Assembly (NCBI RefSeq): GCF_902500225.1
Contig: NZ_LR722661.1
Location: 1 to 64,000, forward strand
Origin: Buttiauxella massiliensis
Lineage (GTDB): Bacteria; Pseudomonadota; Gammaproteobacteria; Enterobacterales; Enterobacteriaceae
Reading direction: 5' to 3'
DNA length: 64,000 nt
Shown: positions 1-12,339 of the stretch, one piece after another
Position numbering within the stretch: the first letter of the stretch is position 1
Layout: each line of letters starts with the position of its first letter
Program-made: the position numbers and the translations under genes
The notes under the pieces: model-generated
Databases searched by the model: none
What the model was told of the DNA's origin: nothing
The model's input: only the letters and a program-made list of their open reading frames with translations

Positions 1-62
1 CGAACATAATATTATGTTATGTAAAAAATTTTAAAACGTAGCCCTACCAAAAAAAATAATAA

Positions 63-95
63 TAAAAAGCCACCAGTCACCTGGTGGCTTTTTAT
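63..95 (-). terminator. Terminator of the two-gene prophage cargo operon
   Basis: A 12-bp perfect stem (positions 65-76 pairing with 81-92, containing GCCACCAG/CTGGTGGC) with a 4-base loop is flanked by A-rich and T-rich runs on both sides. It lies just past the stop of the gene at 111-488 and should end its leftward transcript. The flanking runs would let it work in both directions. Confidence 0.85.
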
Positions 96-110
96 TATAA
101 AATTAAGATG

Positions 111-488
111 TTATTTTTTTTCTTTGAAATAGTAACCAATAATAAAACCGAGCGATGTGCCCAGAGCACTTATCATAATGGATAACACTTTGTCCACTTC
201 AAGTAATGCAATGGATTTTGATTCTTCCAATAAACCTGCAGCTTTCAAAGAGATACTCCACTGGACCGCACAGTAATTGTAAATGAGAACAAAGAAAAAA
301 GAAAAGATCAGAAGCCCAAAAAAACCCCTCATAAATGTGAGCGTTAGAGTACTTCGTGTTTTTCCATCACGATGTATCTGGGCTTGAACAACGGCTTCTA
401 TTTCATCCGCAGCTTTGTCAACTTTTTGGCTCTCATTTTTTACACCGCTAACCCTTGAAAGCAAGGCGCTAATATTATCAGTATCCAT
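111..488 (-). CDS. Unknown small two-helix membrane protein, prophage cargo
   Basis: I do not recognise this 125-residue protein. The N-terminal 45 residues are polar and probably helical. Two hydrophobic segments follow: one of about 18 residues around FFGLLIFSFFFVLIYNYC and one near the C-terminus around LSIMISALGTSLGFIIGYYF. They are separated by about 30 residues, and the protein ends in a basic KEKK tail. I chose the second ATG (488) because AAGGATGG lies 8 bases before it; an ATG at 500 has no such spacing. It overlaps the upstream gene by 11 bases, so translation is probably coupled. The DNA is clearly more AT-rich than the core genes. The pairing of a soluble helical protein with a small membrane protein inside a prophage suggests superinfection exclusion, defence or toxin/immunity cargo, but that is only inference. 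Confidence 0.75.
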   Translation of the reverse strand: MDTDNISALLSRVSGVKNESQKVDKAADEIEAVVQAQIHRDGKTRSTLTLTFMRGFFGLLIFSFFFVLIYNYCAVQWSISLKAAGLLEESKSIALLEVDKVLSIMISALGTSLGFIIGYYFKEKK

Positions 489-765
489 TATTATTTCCAT
501 CCTTGATACTAGATAACAACTTCATCGCTTCAATATAGTCCTCGATGGATTTGTTATATTCCTGTAATGCATCAATAGACTTCGATAAGTCACTGCTAAA
601 TGACATATAATAATCATTTATATTACCACTGCCTTTACTAACTTCAGTAAATCCATTCAACAACTTTTCAATTAGTGTTAAATTTACATCTGCCATTTCA
701 CTGGCAGTGTTTCGAAATGATGTTAATTTTTCAATTGCACTATTAATTTCTTTTGAAGCAGCCAT
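478..765 (-). CDS. Unknown small helical protein, prophage cargo
   Basis: This is a 95-residue soluble protein that I do not recognise. It has no signal peptide or hydrophobic segment. Its composition (many Ser, Lys, Glu, Leu and Ile at regular spacing, almost no Pro, and Gly confined to two spots) predicts long amphipathic helices or a coiled coil. I chose the ATG at 765 because AAGAG lies 9 bases upstream; an in-frame ATG at 804 lacks a ribosome binding site. It is the first gene of a two-gene unit with the membrane protein at 111-488, sharing an 11-base overlap. A promoter-like sequence at 872-899 and a terminator at 63-95 make the pair a free-standing transcription unit, as phage moron genes are. 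Confidence 0.7.
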   Translation of the reverse strand: MAASKEINSAIEKLTSFRNTASEMADVNLTLIEKLLNGFTEVSKGSGNINDYYMSFSSDLSKSIDALQEYNKSIEDYIEAMKLLSSIKDGNNNGY

Positions 766-871
766 GACATAATACTCTTGTAGGTTCTTCGTGTATCGTC
801 TCATGATACAGCAATTCTGACAATAAAGTTGAAGTCAGTTGTCCCTTTGAAATCCTATGAGTTATGACCTA

Positions 872-899
872 ATTATACACCTTTAGCCTACCTATTTAA
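872..899 (-). promoter_or_regulatory. Putative sigma-70 promoter of the cargo pair
   Basis: On the minus strand a perfect TATAAT, preceded by TG (TGTATAAT), lies 16 bases after TTAAAT, a weak -35. The predicted start is about 100 bases before the ATG at 765. The -10 match is good and the -35 match is poor. Confidence 0.5.
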
Positions 900-984
900 G
901 GGAAACAGGTTAATCTTAAAGTAGTCTGCCATGGAGTGCGAAGAACTCATGCAATACTTGCTAGTTCTAGGCCAGTGGTTTGAT

Positions 985-1443
985 TCATTTCAGTCTGATG
1001 TAGATCTGCAAGCCTGAAATCATTTTGCTGCTGGTTTCGATTCGCTCTCTGAGGGTGAAATAATCCCGTTGAGCGGCGTCAGTAAGTCGGGGGCTGATAG
1101 CATCATCCACGCTGGTGGGGCTGGTGGTTGAGGACACACCAGGGCACTAAGCGGCGAGGCGCAACCGCTTAGTGCCAGCAGCAACATCACGCTGCAACTG
1201 TTCAATAGTCGCTTTGGCATTCGCCAGTTCTCCGGTGTATTTTGCATCGAGCGCAGCAACATCACGCTGACGTGTCTGCATATCGCTAATCACCTGATTC
1301 CCCAAGGTGATATCATGCTCTGCTTTATCAGCACGCTGTATCTCATCCTGATATTTGGTGTGGTAGTAGTTAGCACTCCAGATCAGGCCACCAGCAAGGC
1401 TACACACGAACAATGAGATCAGGAGCTGGTAAGGGATTTTCAT
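985..1443 (-). pseudogene. Rz: Rz inner-membrane spanin subunit, interrupted by an amber codon
   Basis: Rz spans the periplasm from the inner membrane and, with Rz1, fuses inner and outer membranes at the last step of phage lysis. The frame starts at the ATG at 1443, one base into the endolysin stop (TAATG). It shows an N-terminal membrane anchor (about residues 5-25) and a helical periplasmic domain. At codon 99 (1147-1149) there is TAG. Reading past it, the same frame continues for about 53 residues with recognisable Rz C-terminal sequence (SVDDAISPRLTDAAQRDYF, then LRERIE) and stops at TGA 985-987. The total is about 152 codons, the usual Rz length. The product is therefore truncated unless the amber codon is suppressed. 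Rz1 is embedded in another frame and stays open. Confidence 0.85.
1020..1220 (-). CDS. Rz1: Rz1 outer-membrane spanin lipoprotein, nested inside Rz
   Basis: This is a 66-residue lipoprotein read in a second frame wholly inside Rz, as in lambda. It has a basic start, a hydrophobic signal (VMLLLALSGC) with the lipobox Cys at about residue 20, a proline-rich middle (CPQPPAPPAWMM) and the conserved tail LNGIISPSE. Mature Rz1 sits in the inner leaflet of the outer membrane and pairs with the C-terminus of Rz. I chose the ATG at 1220 because the lipobox then falls at the correct distance; an upstream in-frame ATG at 1265 would put a long polar stretch before the signal. Its partner Rz lacks the C-terminal third here, so this Rz1 probably has nothing to bind. 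Confidence 0.85.
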   Translation of the reverse strand: MPKRLLNSCSVMLLLALSGCASPLSALVCPQPPAPPAWMMLSAPDLLTPLNGIISPSESESKPAAK

Positions 1444-1934
1444 TATTGTTCCCAGGTACATACTGCGTACTCAATATCTCTGCGGGAGATAAGCCCTTTC
1501 CACTGCACACCATCAGCAAATGTCCACCGCTTCAGCTCATCACAAGCGCCATTGATATCACCTGTATTCAGCTTCTTCAGTAGAGTCGATTTGGCAAAAG
1601 CTCCGGCACCGACGTTATAGGTGAAAGAATAGAGAGCGGCGCGTGTTGGCTCAGGTATAGGAATACGAATTAACAGATCAATAGCCTTAGCAACCTTGCT
1701 CAGGTCTGACTTAAGCAACGCATCACATTCCCGGTTTGAATAGCGATACCCACGACGGATGTCACTGCCCGTATGACCATCGCAAATAGTCCAGACGTCT
1801 ACTACATCCTGGTATGCATAATATCGACGACCTTCTACACCATCAGCATTACCCAGCATCACACCAGCAATTGTAATTGCACCGGCTCCACTGGCTATCG
1901 TGGCCACCAGCTTATTTCTAAGTGTCGGGTTCAT
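1443..1934 (-). CDS. SAR endolysin, GH24 lysozyme of phage 21 R type
   Basis: This muramidase cleaves the N-acetylmuramic acid to N-acetylglucosamine bond in peptidoglycan. The 163-residue protein has an N-terminal hydrophobic but Gly/Ala-rich segment (about residues 9-28) typical of signal-anchor-release endolysins, which are exported by Sec and held inactive in the membrane until it depolarises. The T4-lysozyme-type catalytic triad is present with the family spacing: Glu, eight residues, Asp, five residues, Thr, within [17 protein letters not shown] chose the ATG at 1934; it overlaps the holin by 17 bases and its stop overlaps the Rz start. The sequence closely resembles R of phage 21 as I remember it ([34 protein letters not shown]). 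Reading frame and catalytic residues are intact although the prophage is degraded. Confidence 0.92.
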   Translation of the reverse strand: MNPTLRNKLVATIASGAGAITIAGVMLGNADGVEGRRYYAYQDVVDVWTICDGHTGSDIRRGYRYSNRECDALLKSDLSKVAKAIDLLIRIPIPEPTRAALYSFTYNVGAGAFAKSTLLKKLNTGDINGACDELKRWTFADGVQWKGLISRRDIEYAVCTWEQ

Positions 1935-2136
1935 GTTGGCTCCCATCCTTGCGCCGATCTTCTTTGATCTTGAAATAAAGGTTGGTCAGATAAGTCAGGA
2001 TGGCTATCAGTATCCCGGCCAGTACACCAATGGCATTCCACTGTTCTGGGCTGTAGGCGTTAAGGATGCCATTGGCTATGCTGCCAATTGAGGCGCCGTA
2101 GGCTGCGCCAGTGGTTAATTTTTCCATTCGGTACAT
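1918..2136 (-). CDS. Pinholin of phage 21 S type with dual start
   Basis: This is a 72-residue inner-membrane protein that times lysis. It has two helices (about residues 10-30 and 35-55) and a charged C-terminus ([10 protein letters not shown]), matching S of phage 21, which forms small pinholes that depolarise the membrane and release SAR endolysins. It begins MYRMEKL, so two starts, Met1 and Met4, are possible, with Arg between them. In phage 21 the same arrangement makes antiholin (long, with an extra charge) and holin (short). GAGGTGAG precedes the first ATG. It is followed at once by the SAR endolysin, the partner expected for a pinholin. Confidence 0.9.
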   Translation of the reverse strand: MYRMEKLTTGAAYGASIGSIANGILNAYSPEQWNAIGVLAGILIAILTYLTNLYFKIKEDRRKDGSQHEPDT

Positions 2137-2173
2137 GCTCTCACCTCGCTTGGTGCGGGTGCTGTGTGAAGGG

Positions 2174-2203
2174 AATAAAAAAGCCCCGGCAAATGCCGAG
2201 GCC
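2174..2203 (-). terminator. Intrinsic terminator upstream of the lysis genes (t_R'-like)
   Basis: The stem GCCTCGGC/GCCGGGGC with a short loop is followed on the minus strand by TTTTTTATT. It stands before, not after, the holin. In lambdoid phages the late promoter is followed by a terminator that the Q protein overrides before the lysis genes, so this is probably that site. The Q gene is not present here. Confidence 0.7.
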
Positions 2204-2225
2204 ATATATTAATTCGCAATGATGA

Positions 2226-2717
2226 AGTTGCTATTTAGGTGGGAGCAACTGCCCACTCAGCACCTCTACACCACCCAAAACTCACGCGGGGAACAGAACT
2301 GTTCAATTGCTTAAACCTGCGCTGGAGGCTCTCAAGCGACAGTTCATACTCACTGGCCACATGGAGGCGACTGAAATAACATTTCACCACCGCGAGCGAG
2401 GGAAGCATGAAAAACAGACGCTGAGTTTTTGCTTTGTTCCTCGCCATGAGTGTACCAGTAAGAGCAGCCATTATTCTTCGAATACAATAAAAGGATCATG
2501 GGAGCGAGCAATGGAGAGAGCTGGCATCAGGCACCGCTCTCCTTACCACTCCAGGCATACGTATGCATGCTGGCTGTTATCCGCTGGTGCAAACCCATCG
2601 TTTATAGCCAGTCAGATGGGGCATGAAAATGCACAGATGGTCTACATGATTTATTCAAAATGGATTGCCACTATGAATAATGATCAGATAGGCATGCTGA
2701 ATGAGAAGCTGGGTTAA
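2226..2717 (+). pseudogene. Lambdoid tyrosine integrase, N-terminally truncated
   Basis: The open frame runs from a stop at 2223 to the stop at 2717 with no plausible start codon of its own. The translation carries the C-terminal catalytic domain of a P22/lambda-like integrase: the strand region ending RTVQLLKPALEALK, then the box HSRHTYACWLLSAG with its H-x-x-R, then MGHENAQMVYMIYSKW with the second His and the nucleophilic Tyr. The core-binding half and first catalytic Arg region are missing. The gene points out of the prophage toward btuC, as expected when att lies just beyond. Its truncated end is next to the lysis terminator, so a deletion has removed the rest of int and all early phage genes. 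Confidence 0.88.
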
Positions 2718-2780
2718 GCAAGCCCCCAAAGTGTCCCAATATAAGCTGGGTAAAAAAATAAGCCTTTTATTACAGACACT

Positions 2781-3761
2781 TTACTTACCAGCCTTTAATA
2801 GTAGCCATATAAATAGCGGAGCGCCCAGCGTTGCTGTCACAACACCTATCGGCAATTCGGCTGAAACCAGCGCCAGACGTGCAATGACATCAGCGCCAAG
2901 CAACACTGTTGCTCCAGCCAGCGCACTGGCGGGCAATAAAATACGATGATCCGTTAGCCCCTTCAGACGCAGCATATGCGGGATGACCAGGCCGATAAAA
3001 CCAATAGCGCCGGCAAGTGCCACACTCACACCGACCAGCCATCCTGTTGCAATAACCATAATATTACGCCACAACCAAACTGGTAGACCTAGCTGACGAG
3101 CAGACATTTCACCCAATGCCATTAAGTTTAATGGCGCATAGTTCCGACATAACCACAGCATGACAGGAAGCAGAGTTATCATCAGCCACCATTGCCGCCA
3201 GTCTACACCGCCAAAACCACCCATCATCCAATACATTAACTGGCGTAAGTCGAGGCTTGAACTGAAATAGATAGCCCAGGTCATCAGTGCACTACAGATA
3301 ATCCCCAGGGCCACACCTGCAAGCAGCAATCGACTATTAGAAAGATGGCGCCGCGAAAAACGCAGCAGGATAAAAGTGATAATCAGCGCACCGGCGATCG
3401 CGCAAATACCCAGAATCCAGTCTGGCAGCATCCCTTGTCCAAGTAATACTGCCGCTACCAGCGCAACCCCTGCTCCATTGGAGACACCAAGCAGACCAGG
3501 CTCGGCCAGTGGGTTTTCGAATAGGGCCTGCATAATGGTACCAGAAATCGCCAATGCCGCGCCAACCAAGAGCACTGCTAAGGTACGGGGCATACGGATC
3601 TGCCAGATGAACAACTGTGCATCCTCACGCATCCAGTGTTGAGGAGAAAACCACTGGTCCCCGGCGCTTAAACTCAGCACCACCATCCCCAACATTGTGG
3701 CAAACAATGCAAGTAGCCAGCGGCGTTCGTGGCGGCGTTGTTGAGCGACAAAAGTGAGCAT
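2781..3761 (-). CDS. btuC: Vitamin B12 ABC transporter permease BtuC
   Basis: BtuC forms the membrane channel of the BtuC2D2F cobalamin importer. From Met at 3761 the protein has 326 residues, exactly the E. coli length, with about ten transmembrane helices. Typical FecCD-family sequences are visible: [36 protein letters not shown] and [13 protein letters not shown], the last next to the coupling helix that contacts BtuD. An in-frame ATG at 3794 would add 11 residues and cannot be excluded. In E. coli btuC follows ihfA directly and is followed by btuE and btuD. Here a divergent VirK-like gene separates it from ihfA, and the prophage remnant begins 60 bases past its stop, so btuE and btuD must lie further left or elsewhere. 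Confidence 0.95.
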   Translation of the reverse strand: MLTFVAQQRRHERRWLLALFATMLGMVVLSLSAGDQWFSPQHWMREDAQLFIWQIRMPRTLAVLLVGAALAISGTIMQALFENPLAEPGLLGVSNGAGVALVAAVLLGQGMLPDWILGICAIAGALIITFILLRFSRRHLSNSRLLLAGVALGIICSALMTWAIYFSSSLDLRQLMYWMMGGFGGVDWRQWWLMITLLPVMLWLCRNYAPLNLMALGEMSARQLGLPVWLWRNIMVIATGWLVGVSVALAGAIGFIGLVIPHMLRLKGLTDHRILLPASALAGATVLLGADVIARLALVSAELPIGVVTATLGAPLFIWLLLKAGK

Positions 3762-3794
3762 CTGCTTGGAAAGATCCGATGAGAGTGAATTCAT

Positions 3795-4153
3795 GCAACT
3801 GATTTTACGGGGAGTTTCCTACATCCGACAAGCGCTAAAGGAAGCGCGCGGGTCTGCGTGTGAGATTTCTTCTATTCTACGCGCCCAATAATATATAGAA
3901 GGTAAATAGATAATAATTTACGGAGGAATTAGCACTGATACTTTCACTTCCATATATAACCAACCACAGAGACTATAAAACTCCATCACGTCATAATTAG
4001 CTTTGTAATTATTTAATAAATAACCATTATTTATCAACGGCATTACGAATATTAAATCGAGAATAAACGAAGTGTGATTATAAGAAGGCAAGGCGTGATC
4101 ATTGCAGACTGCAGGGATTAAAATAAATAAAAATTCAAGGAAAGGTAATTACC
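3795..4153. other. AT-rich divergent intergenic region btuC / virK-like gene
   Basis: These 359 bases hold no gene that I can support. From about 3885 the sequence is strongly AT-rich with several near-palindromic A/T patches, the kind of DNA that H-NS silences. It must contain promoters for both divergent genes. I searched by eye for a PhoP direct repeat, because virK homologues in Salmonella are PhoP-controlled, and found no convincing one. Confidence 0.5.
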
Positions 4154-5095
4154 GTGTCTGACAACACTCTGCAAAATACATATCTGCAAACTCCCGACAG
4201 AAACCTTATTTCTGATCTCATTACAGGAAAACTGCTCCCGGGTGCAATATGGCACAAGCGTAATTATCGGTTTAAATTTATGATGCGCGCAGCCCTCTTC
4301 TACTCCCCCACTCGCCGGATGCTCGAGAGCCTTGCATTGCGACCTGATTTTGAGCAGATGTTAAAGGCGCAAATAACATTACCAAGTAAGCCACATCGCC
4401 AATATTTAGTTCGGGGATTAAATGCCAGCCAACGTGCTGACGCGGTGATCGGGCATTATCAGTTCGTGGACTCATTATCATCAAAGCAGTTGGCTAGCGC
4501 ATTAATTGCGGTACAAGAAAAAACACTGGTGACCCTTACAGGAAAAGATGACAGTCAGTTTTCGCTCTCGTCTTCTTGTGCAGGAAGTGCCGAACGTGAA
4601 GGTGAAAGTACACTGTGGCTTAAGGACAGCAACCAACACGTGCTCGCCAGTCTCACTTTTAGCGTTTTACGCTCCAAAGACCAATGGCAGCTTATGATTG
4701 GTGGCCTACAGGGTCCAAGACGGGAAGTAGCTCATGAGGTAATAAAGCAGGCAACACGAGCCTGCTACGGTCTGTTCCCTAAACGTCTTCTGATGGAGTT
4801 TATCTGGCAATTAGCAGCCCGGAGCGGAATTTCCAGCGTATATGGGGTCAGCGATAATGGTCATGTCTTCAGAGCGCTGCGATACCGGTTAAGTAAAGGC
4901 CGCCATTTCCACGCAAGTTATGATGATTTCTGGCAATCCATTGAAGGTATAAAAGACAACGCATGCCGTTGGCAGCTCCCTTTGCAGTTGGAACGAAAAA
5001 CTCTTGAGAGCATCGCCAGTAAGAAACGTGCGGAATATCGTCGCCGCTTCCAGCTACTGGATGATATGGCGGCGCAAATTGCTAATCTGTCGTAG
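4154..5095 (+). CDS. VirK/YbjX family protein (DUF535)
   Basis: This is a 313-residue cytoplasmic protein of the DUF535 family that includes VirK of Shigella and Salmonella and E. coli YbjX. Family marks visible are the N-terminal PGAIWHKRNYRFKFMMRA region, GGLQGPRREV near residue 190, and CYGLFPKRLLMEFIWQLA followed by GVSDNGHVFRALRYR. Members have been linked to resistance to antimicrobial peptides and intracellular survival, but the biochemical activity is not established. The start is GTG at 4154, with AAGGAAAGG about 9 bases before it. It is inserted between btuC and ihfA, adjacent in E. coli, has very AT-rich DNA upstream, and is transcribed against both neighbours. These are signs of horizontal gain. 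Confidence 0.85.
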   Translation: MSDNTLQNTYLQTPDRNLISDLITGKLLPGAIWHKRNYRFKFMMRAALFYSPTRRMLESLALRPDFEQMLKAQITLPSKPHRQYLVRGLNASQRADAVIGHYQFVDSLSSKQLASALIAVQEKTLVTLTGKDDSQFSLSSSCAGSAEREGESTLWLKDSNQHVLASLTFSVLRSKDQWQLMIGGLQGPRREVAHEVIKQATRACYGLFPKRLLMEFIWQLAARSGISSVYGVSDNGHVFRALRYRLSKGRHFHASYDDFWQSIEGIKDNACRWQLPLQLERKTLESIASKKRAEYRRRFQLLDDMAAQIANLS

Positions 5096-5150
5096 AGACG
5101 TTTCTTGCTGCGGCATTTAACTGAGATAAATTGCTGGATTTTAAGCAAAG

Positions 5151-5176
5151 AAAAAGGCCGCTAAAGCGGCCTTTTT
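5151..5176. terminator. Bidirectional terminator, virK-like gene / ihfA
   Basis: AAAAAGGCCGC, a three-base loop and GCGGCCTTTTT form a perfect 11-bp stem with A and T runs on either side. It separates two convergent genes and can serve both. Confidence 0.9.
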
Positions 5177-5188
5177 GGTTAATTCAGG

Positions 5189-5488
5189 TTACTCGTCTTT
5201 CGGCGACGCGTTTTCAACCCTACTCTTCAACTTCTGACCAGGTCGGAAGGTCACTACACGGCGTGCCGTGATAGGAATATCTTCACCAGTCTTCGGGTTA
5301 CGCCCGGGACGTTGGTTTTTATCGCGTAAGTCAAAATTACCAAAGCCTGATAGTTTAACCTGCTCGCCGTTTTCCAAAGCACGACGGATCTCTTCGAAAA
5401 ACAGTTCTACCAACTCTTTAGCATCACGTTTGCTAAGCCCTAGCTTATCAAACAGATATTCTGACATTTCAGCTTTTGTAAGCGCCAT
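5189..5488 (-). CDS. ihfA: Integration host factor subunit alpha
   Basis: With IhfB this 99-residue protein forms the DNA-bending heterodimer used in replication, recombination, sigma-54 activation and phage integration. Length equals the E. coli protein. Visible marks are the N-terminal helices ([24 protein letters not shown]), the KLSGFGNF turn and the arm [20 protein letters not shown], whose Pro intercalates between base pairs. It starts 4 bases after the pheT stop and is the last gene of the pheM-pheS-pheT-ihfA unit. Confidence 0.98.
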
Positions 5489-5492
5489 ACGT

Positions 5493-7880
5493 TCAATCCC
5501 TCAATGATGCCTGGAATCGCTCTTTTAATGCCTCTACACATTTTGCAACGGTAGCGGCCATCTCCTCTTCTTCGAGTGTACGGCCCGTATCCTGCAGGAT
5601 AAGGCTTATGGCAAGGCTCTTATAACCTTCGGCTACGCCTTTACCACGGTACACATCAAACAAGTTTACGCCAACTACCTGATTTGCGCCAACTTTCTTA
5701 CACTCTGCCAAAATATCTGCTGCGGGAACGTTTTCTGCAACCACAACTGCAATGTCACGGCGGTTCGCAGGGAAACGAGAAATCTCTTTAGACTCAGGCA
5801 CAGCGCGGTCTGCAAGCTTGTTCCACAGCACTTCGAACACCAGTGTACGACCGTTGAGTGAAAGCTTACGTTCAAGTTCCGGGTGCACAACACCAATGAA
5901 ACCAACGTATTCCCCGCATAAATAAATGGCAGCACTTTGGCCTGGATGCAAGGCTGGGTTGCTTGCTGCTTTAAATTCGATGTCTGAAAGTTTACCGGTC
6001 AGATCCAGAACAGCTTCCAGATCGCCCTTCAAATCATAGAAGTCGACGGTGTTACGCGCCAGATCCCAATGCTCTTCGTAGCGGTTGCCACAGATCGCAC
6101 CAGCCAGCATAAGATCCTGACGAATACCCAGGTCTGCCTGCGTATCAGGAACAAAGCGTAAACCGGACTCAAAGATGCGCACACGCGCCTGCTGGCGGTT
6201 TTGGTTATAAACCACGGTATTGAGCAGGCCGGTCAGCAGGGACAAACGCATTGCTGACATTTCGCTGGAAATTGGACTTTGCAGAATCAGATTTTCTTCA
6301 CCCGGGTGCAGCAGTTGTTGAACTTTAGGATCAACAAAGCTGTAGGTGATCACTTCCTGGTAGCCTTTATCGACCAGCATGGTTTTCACACGCTTGAGCG
6401 AAAGGTCAGCTTCACGGTGAGTACCCATGATCAGACCCGCTTGTACAGGCTCATTAGGAATGCTGTTGTAGCCATAAACACGCGCTACTTCTTCAACCAG
6501 ATCTTCTTCAATCTGCATATCAAAGCGCCAGCTTGGAGCCACTGCCGTCCACTGGTTATCGCCTTCAGTCACTTCGCAGCCAAGACGACGCAGAATATCG
6601 CCAACCTGCGCATCTGAAATATGATGGCCAATCAGACGGTCCAGCTTGCTGCGACGCAGAGTAATTGTGGCAGCTTTTGGCAGATGTGCTTCATTAGTCA
6701 CATCAATTACCGGGCCTGCTTCACCGCCACAGATATCAGTCAACAGACGAGTAGCACGTTCCATTGCTTTGTACTGCAACGCTGAATCCACACCACGCTC
6801 ATAACGATGAGAAGCATCGGTATGCAAACCATGGCGGCGCGCGCGGCCGGTAATTGACAGCGGGCTGAAGAATGCACACTCAAGCAGTATGTTCTGGGTT
6901 TCATCATTCACACCAGAATGTTCACCACCAAAGATGCCGCCCATTGCCAGCGCTTTGTTGTGATCAGCAATGACCAGAGTATCGGCATTCAACTTCGCTT
7001 CGTTACCATCAAGCAGCGTCAGGGTTTCGCCCTCTTCTGCCATACGCACAACGATGCCACCTTCAATACGGTCTTTATCAAACGCATGCATTGGCTGGCC
7101 AAGTTCCAACAGCACGTAGTTAGTCACGTCAACTACCGCATCGATAGAACGAATACCGCAACGACGCAGTTTTTCTTTCATCCACAGCGGCGTAGGAGCT
7201 TTGACGTTGATGCCGTTAACCACACGGCCCAGGTAACGTGGACATGCTTCAGGCGCATCGACACGAATTGGCAGCGTGTCGGTAATAGTCGCCGCTACAG
7301 TAACTATTTCTGGCACGTTTAATGGCAGTTGGTTCACAACCGCAACATCACGGGCAACACCGATGATACCGAGGCAATCGGCGCGGTTTGGCGTGACGCT
7401 GATTTCGATAGTGTTGTCGTCAAGCTTCAGGTATTCGCGGATGTCGGTGCCAATCGGCGCATCCAGCGGCAGCTCAATAATACCGTTATGGTCATCGGAA
7501 ATACCCAGCTCGGAGAATGAGCAGAGCATGCCTTCTGATGGCTCGCCGCGCAGTTTTGCAGCTTTAATTTTGAAATCGCCTGGCAGAACAGCACCAACGG
7601 TTGCCACAGCAACTTTCAGGCCCTGACGGCAATTTGGTGCACCACAAACGATGTCTAACAGACGGTCGCCACCGACATTAACTTTTGTTACACGCAGCTT
7701 GTCAGCATTCGGATGTTGGCCGCACTCAACCACCTCACCCACGACCACGCCGTTGAATTCGCCAGCAACGGCATCAACACCATCAACTTCAAGACCAGCC
7801 ATAGTAATTTGACCGGAAAGCTCTTCACTACTGTTGGCTGGGTTTACCCATTCGCGTAACCAGAGTTCACTGAATTTCAT
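5493..7880 (-). CDS. pheT: Phenylalanyl-tRNA synthetase beta subunit
   Basis: PheT is the large subunit of the alpha2-beta2 enzyme that charges tRNA-Phe. The 795 residues match the E. coli length. Domain order: an N-terminal tRNA-binding EMAP/OB domain (about 40-150), the B3/B4 editing domain (about 210-370) that hydrolyses Tyr-tRNA-Phe, B5 (about 400-475), a synthetase-like core (about 490-680), and a C-terminal ferredoxin-fold anticodon-binding domain (about 700-795, ending with the FRAD-type [13 protein letters not shown] motif). It lies 14 bases after pheS and 4 before ihfA, so the three are co-transcribed under the pheM attenuator. Confidence 0.98.
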
Positions 7881-7894
7881 TGGATATCCCGCCC

Positions 7895-8902
<1,008 letters not shown>

Positions 8903-8944
8903 TTACCGGGGTAGTTGATTCGTATACAAAGATAAAAAGGATGC

Positions 8945-8973
8945 AAAAAAAAAGCCTCCATTATGGAGGCTTT
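8945..8973 (-). terminator. pheST attenuator terminator
   Basis: On the minus strand AAAGCCTCC, a short loop and GGAGGCTTT are followed by a run of T. It lies between the Phe-rich leader peptide and pheS, where ribosome stalling on the leader decides whether the hairpin forms. This is the arrangement known from E. coli pheST. Confidence 0.93.
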
Positions 8974-9018
8974 CGGCGCTATTTTTCGTTTCTTTTCTTA
9001 CGCGCAAAGCCCCCGAGT

Positions 9019-9063
9019 TCAGGTGCTAAAGTAAAAAAAGAAACGGAAAATAGCAGCATTCAT
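9019..9063 (-). CDS. pheM: PheM leader peptide of the pheST attenuator
   Basis: This is a 14-residue peptide, [14 protein letters not shown], with five Phe codons, three of them in a row, and a TGA stop. As far as I recall it is identical to E. coli PheM. Low charged tRNA-Phe stalls the ribosome in the Phe run, which favours an antiterminator and lets transcription reach pheS. It is too short for ordinary gene finding. It lies downstream of rplT and upstream of the attenuator at 8945-8973. Confidence 0.95.
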
Positions 9064-9111
9064 GCTTGCAGTTACCTTATTGAACAGTGTTAAACATTAC
9101 CGTTAGAAATT

Positions 9112-9134
9112 AAAAGAGGGAGCAAGCTCCCCCT
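9112..9134 (-). terminator. Terminator after rplT
   Basis: On the minus strand GGGGGAGC, a short loop and GCTCCCTC are followed by TTTTAATTT, 10 bases past the rplT stop. It would end most infC-rpmI-rplT transcripts before the pheM leader. Confidence 0.8.
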
Positions 9135-9144
9135 AATAACTGGC

Positions 9145-9516
<372 letters not shown>

Positions 9517-9546
9517 CTATATTCTGAATTAATTAAAAAGTGCTAC

Positions 9547-9744
<198 letters not shown>

Positions 9745-9840
9745 TTAATAACTTTCCACTTCGCATTGTTAATAAAACGAACCAGAAGGCGAACAAAACT
9801 CACGAGGCCGAAACCTCGCGAGAACTGTTACTTGATGGCC

Positions 9841-12316
<2,476 letters not shown>

Positions 12317-12339
12317 TAATAAGTCCTTATCTGCAGTGG

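Noticed and set aside
3885..4150. A PhoP box upstream of the virK-like gene
   Set aside because: GTTGA and GGTTA patches exist near 4020-4045 on the minus strand, but their start-to-start spacing is not the 11 bases that PhoP needs.
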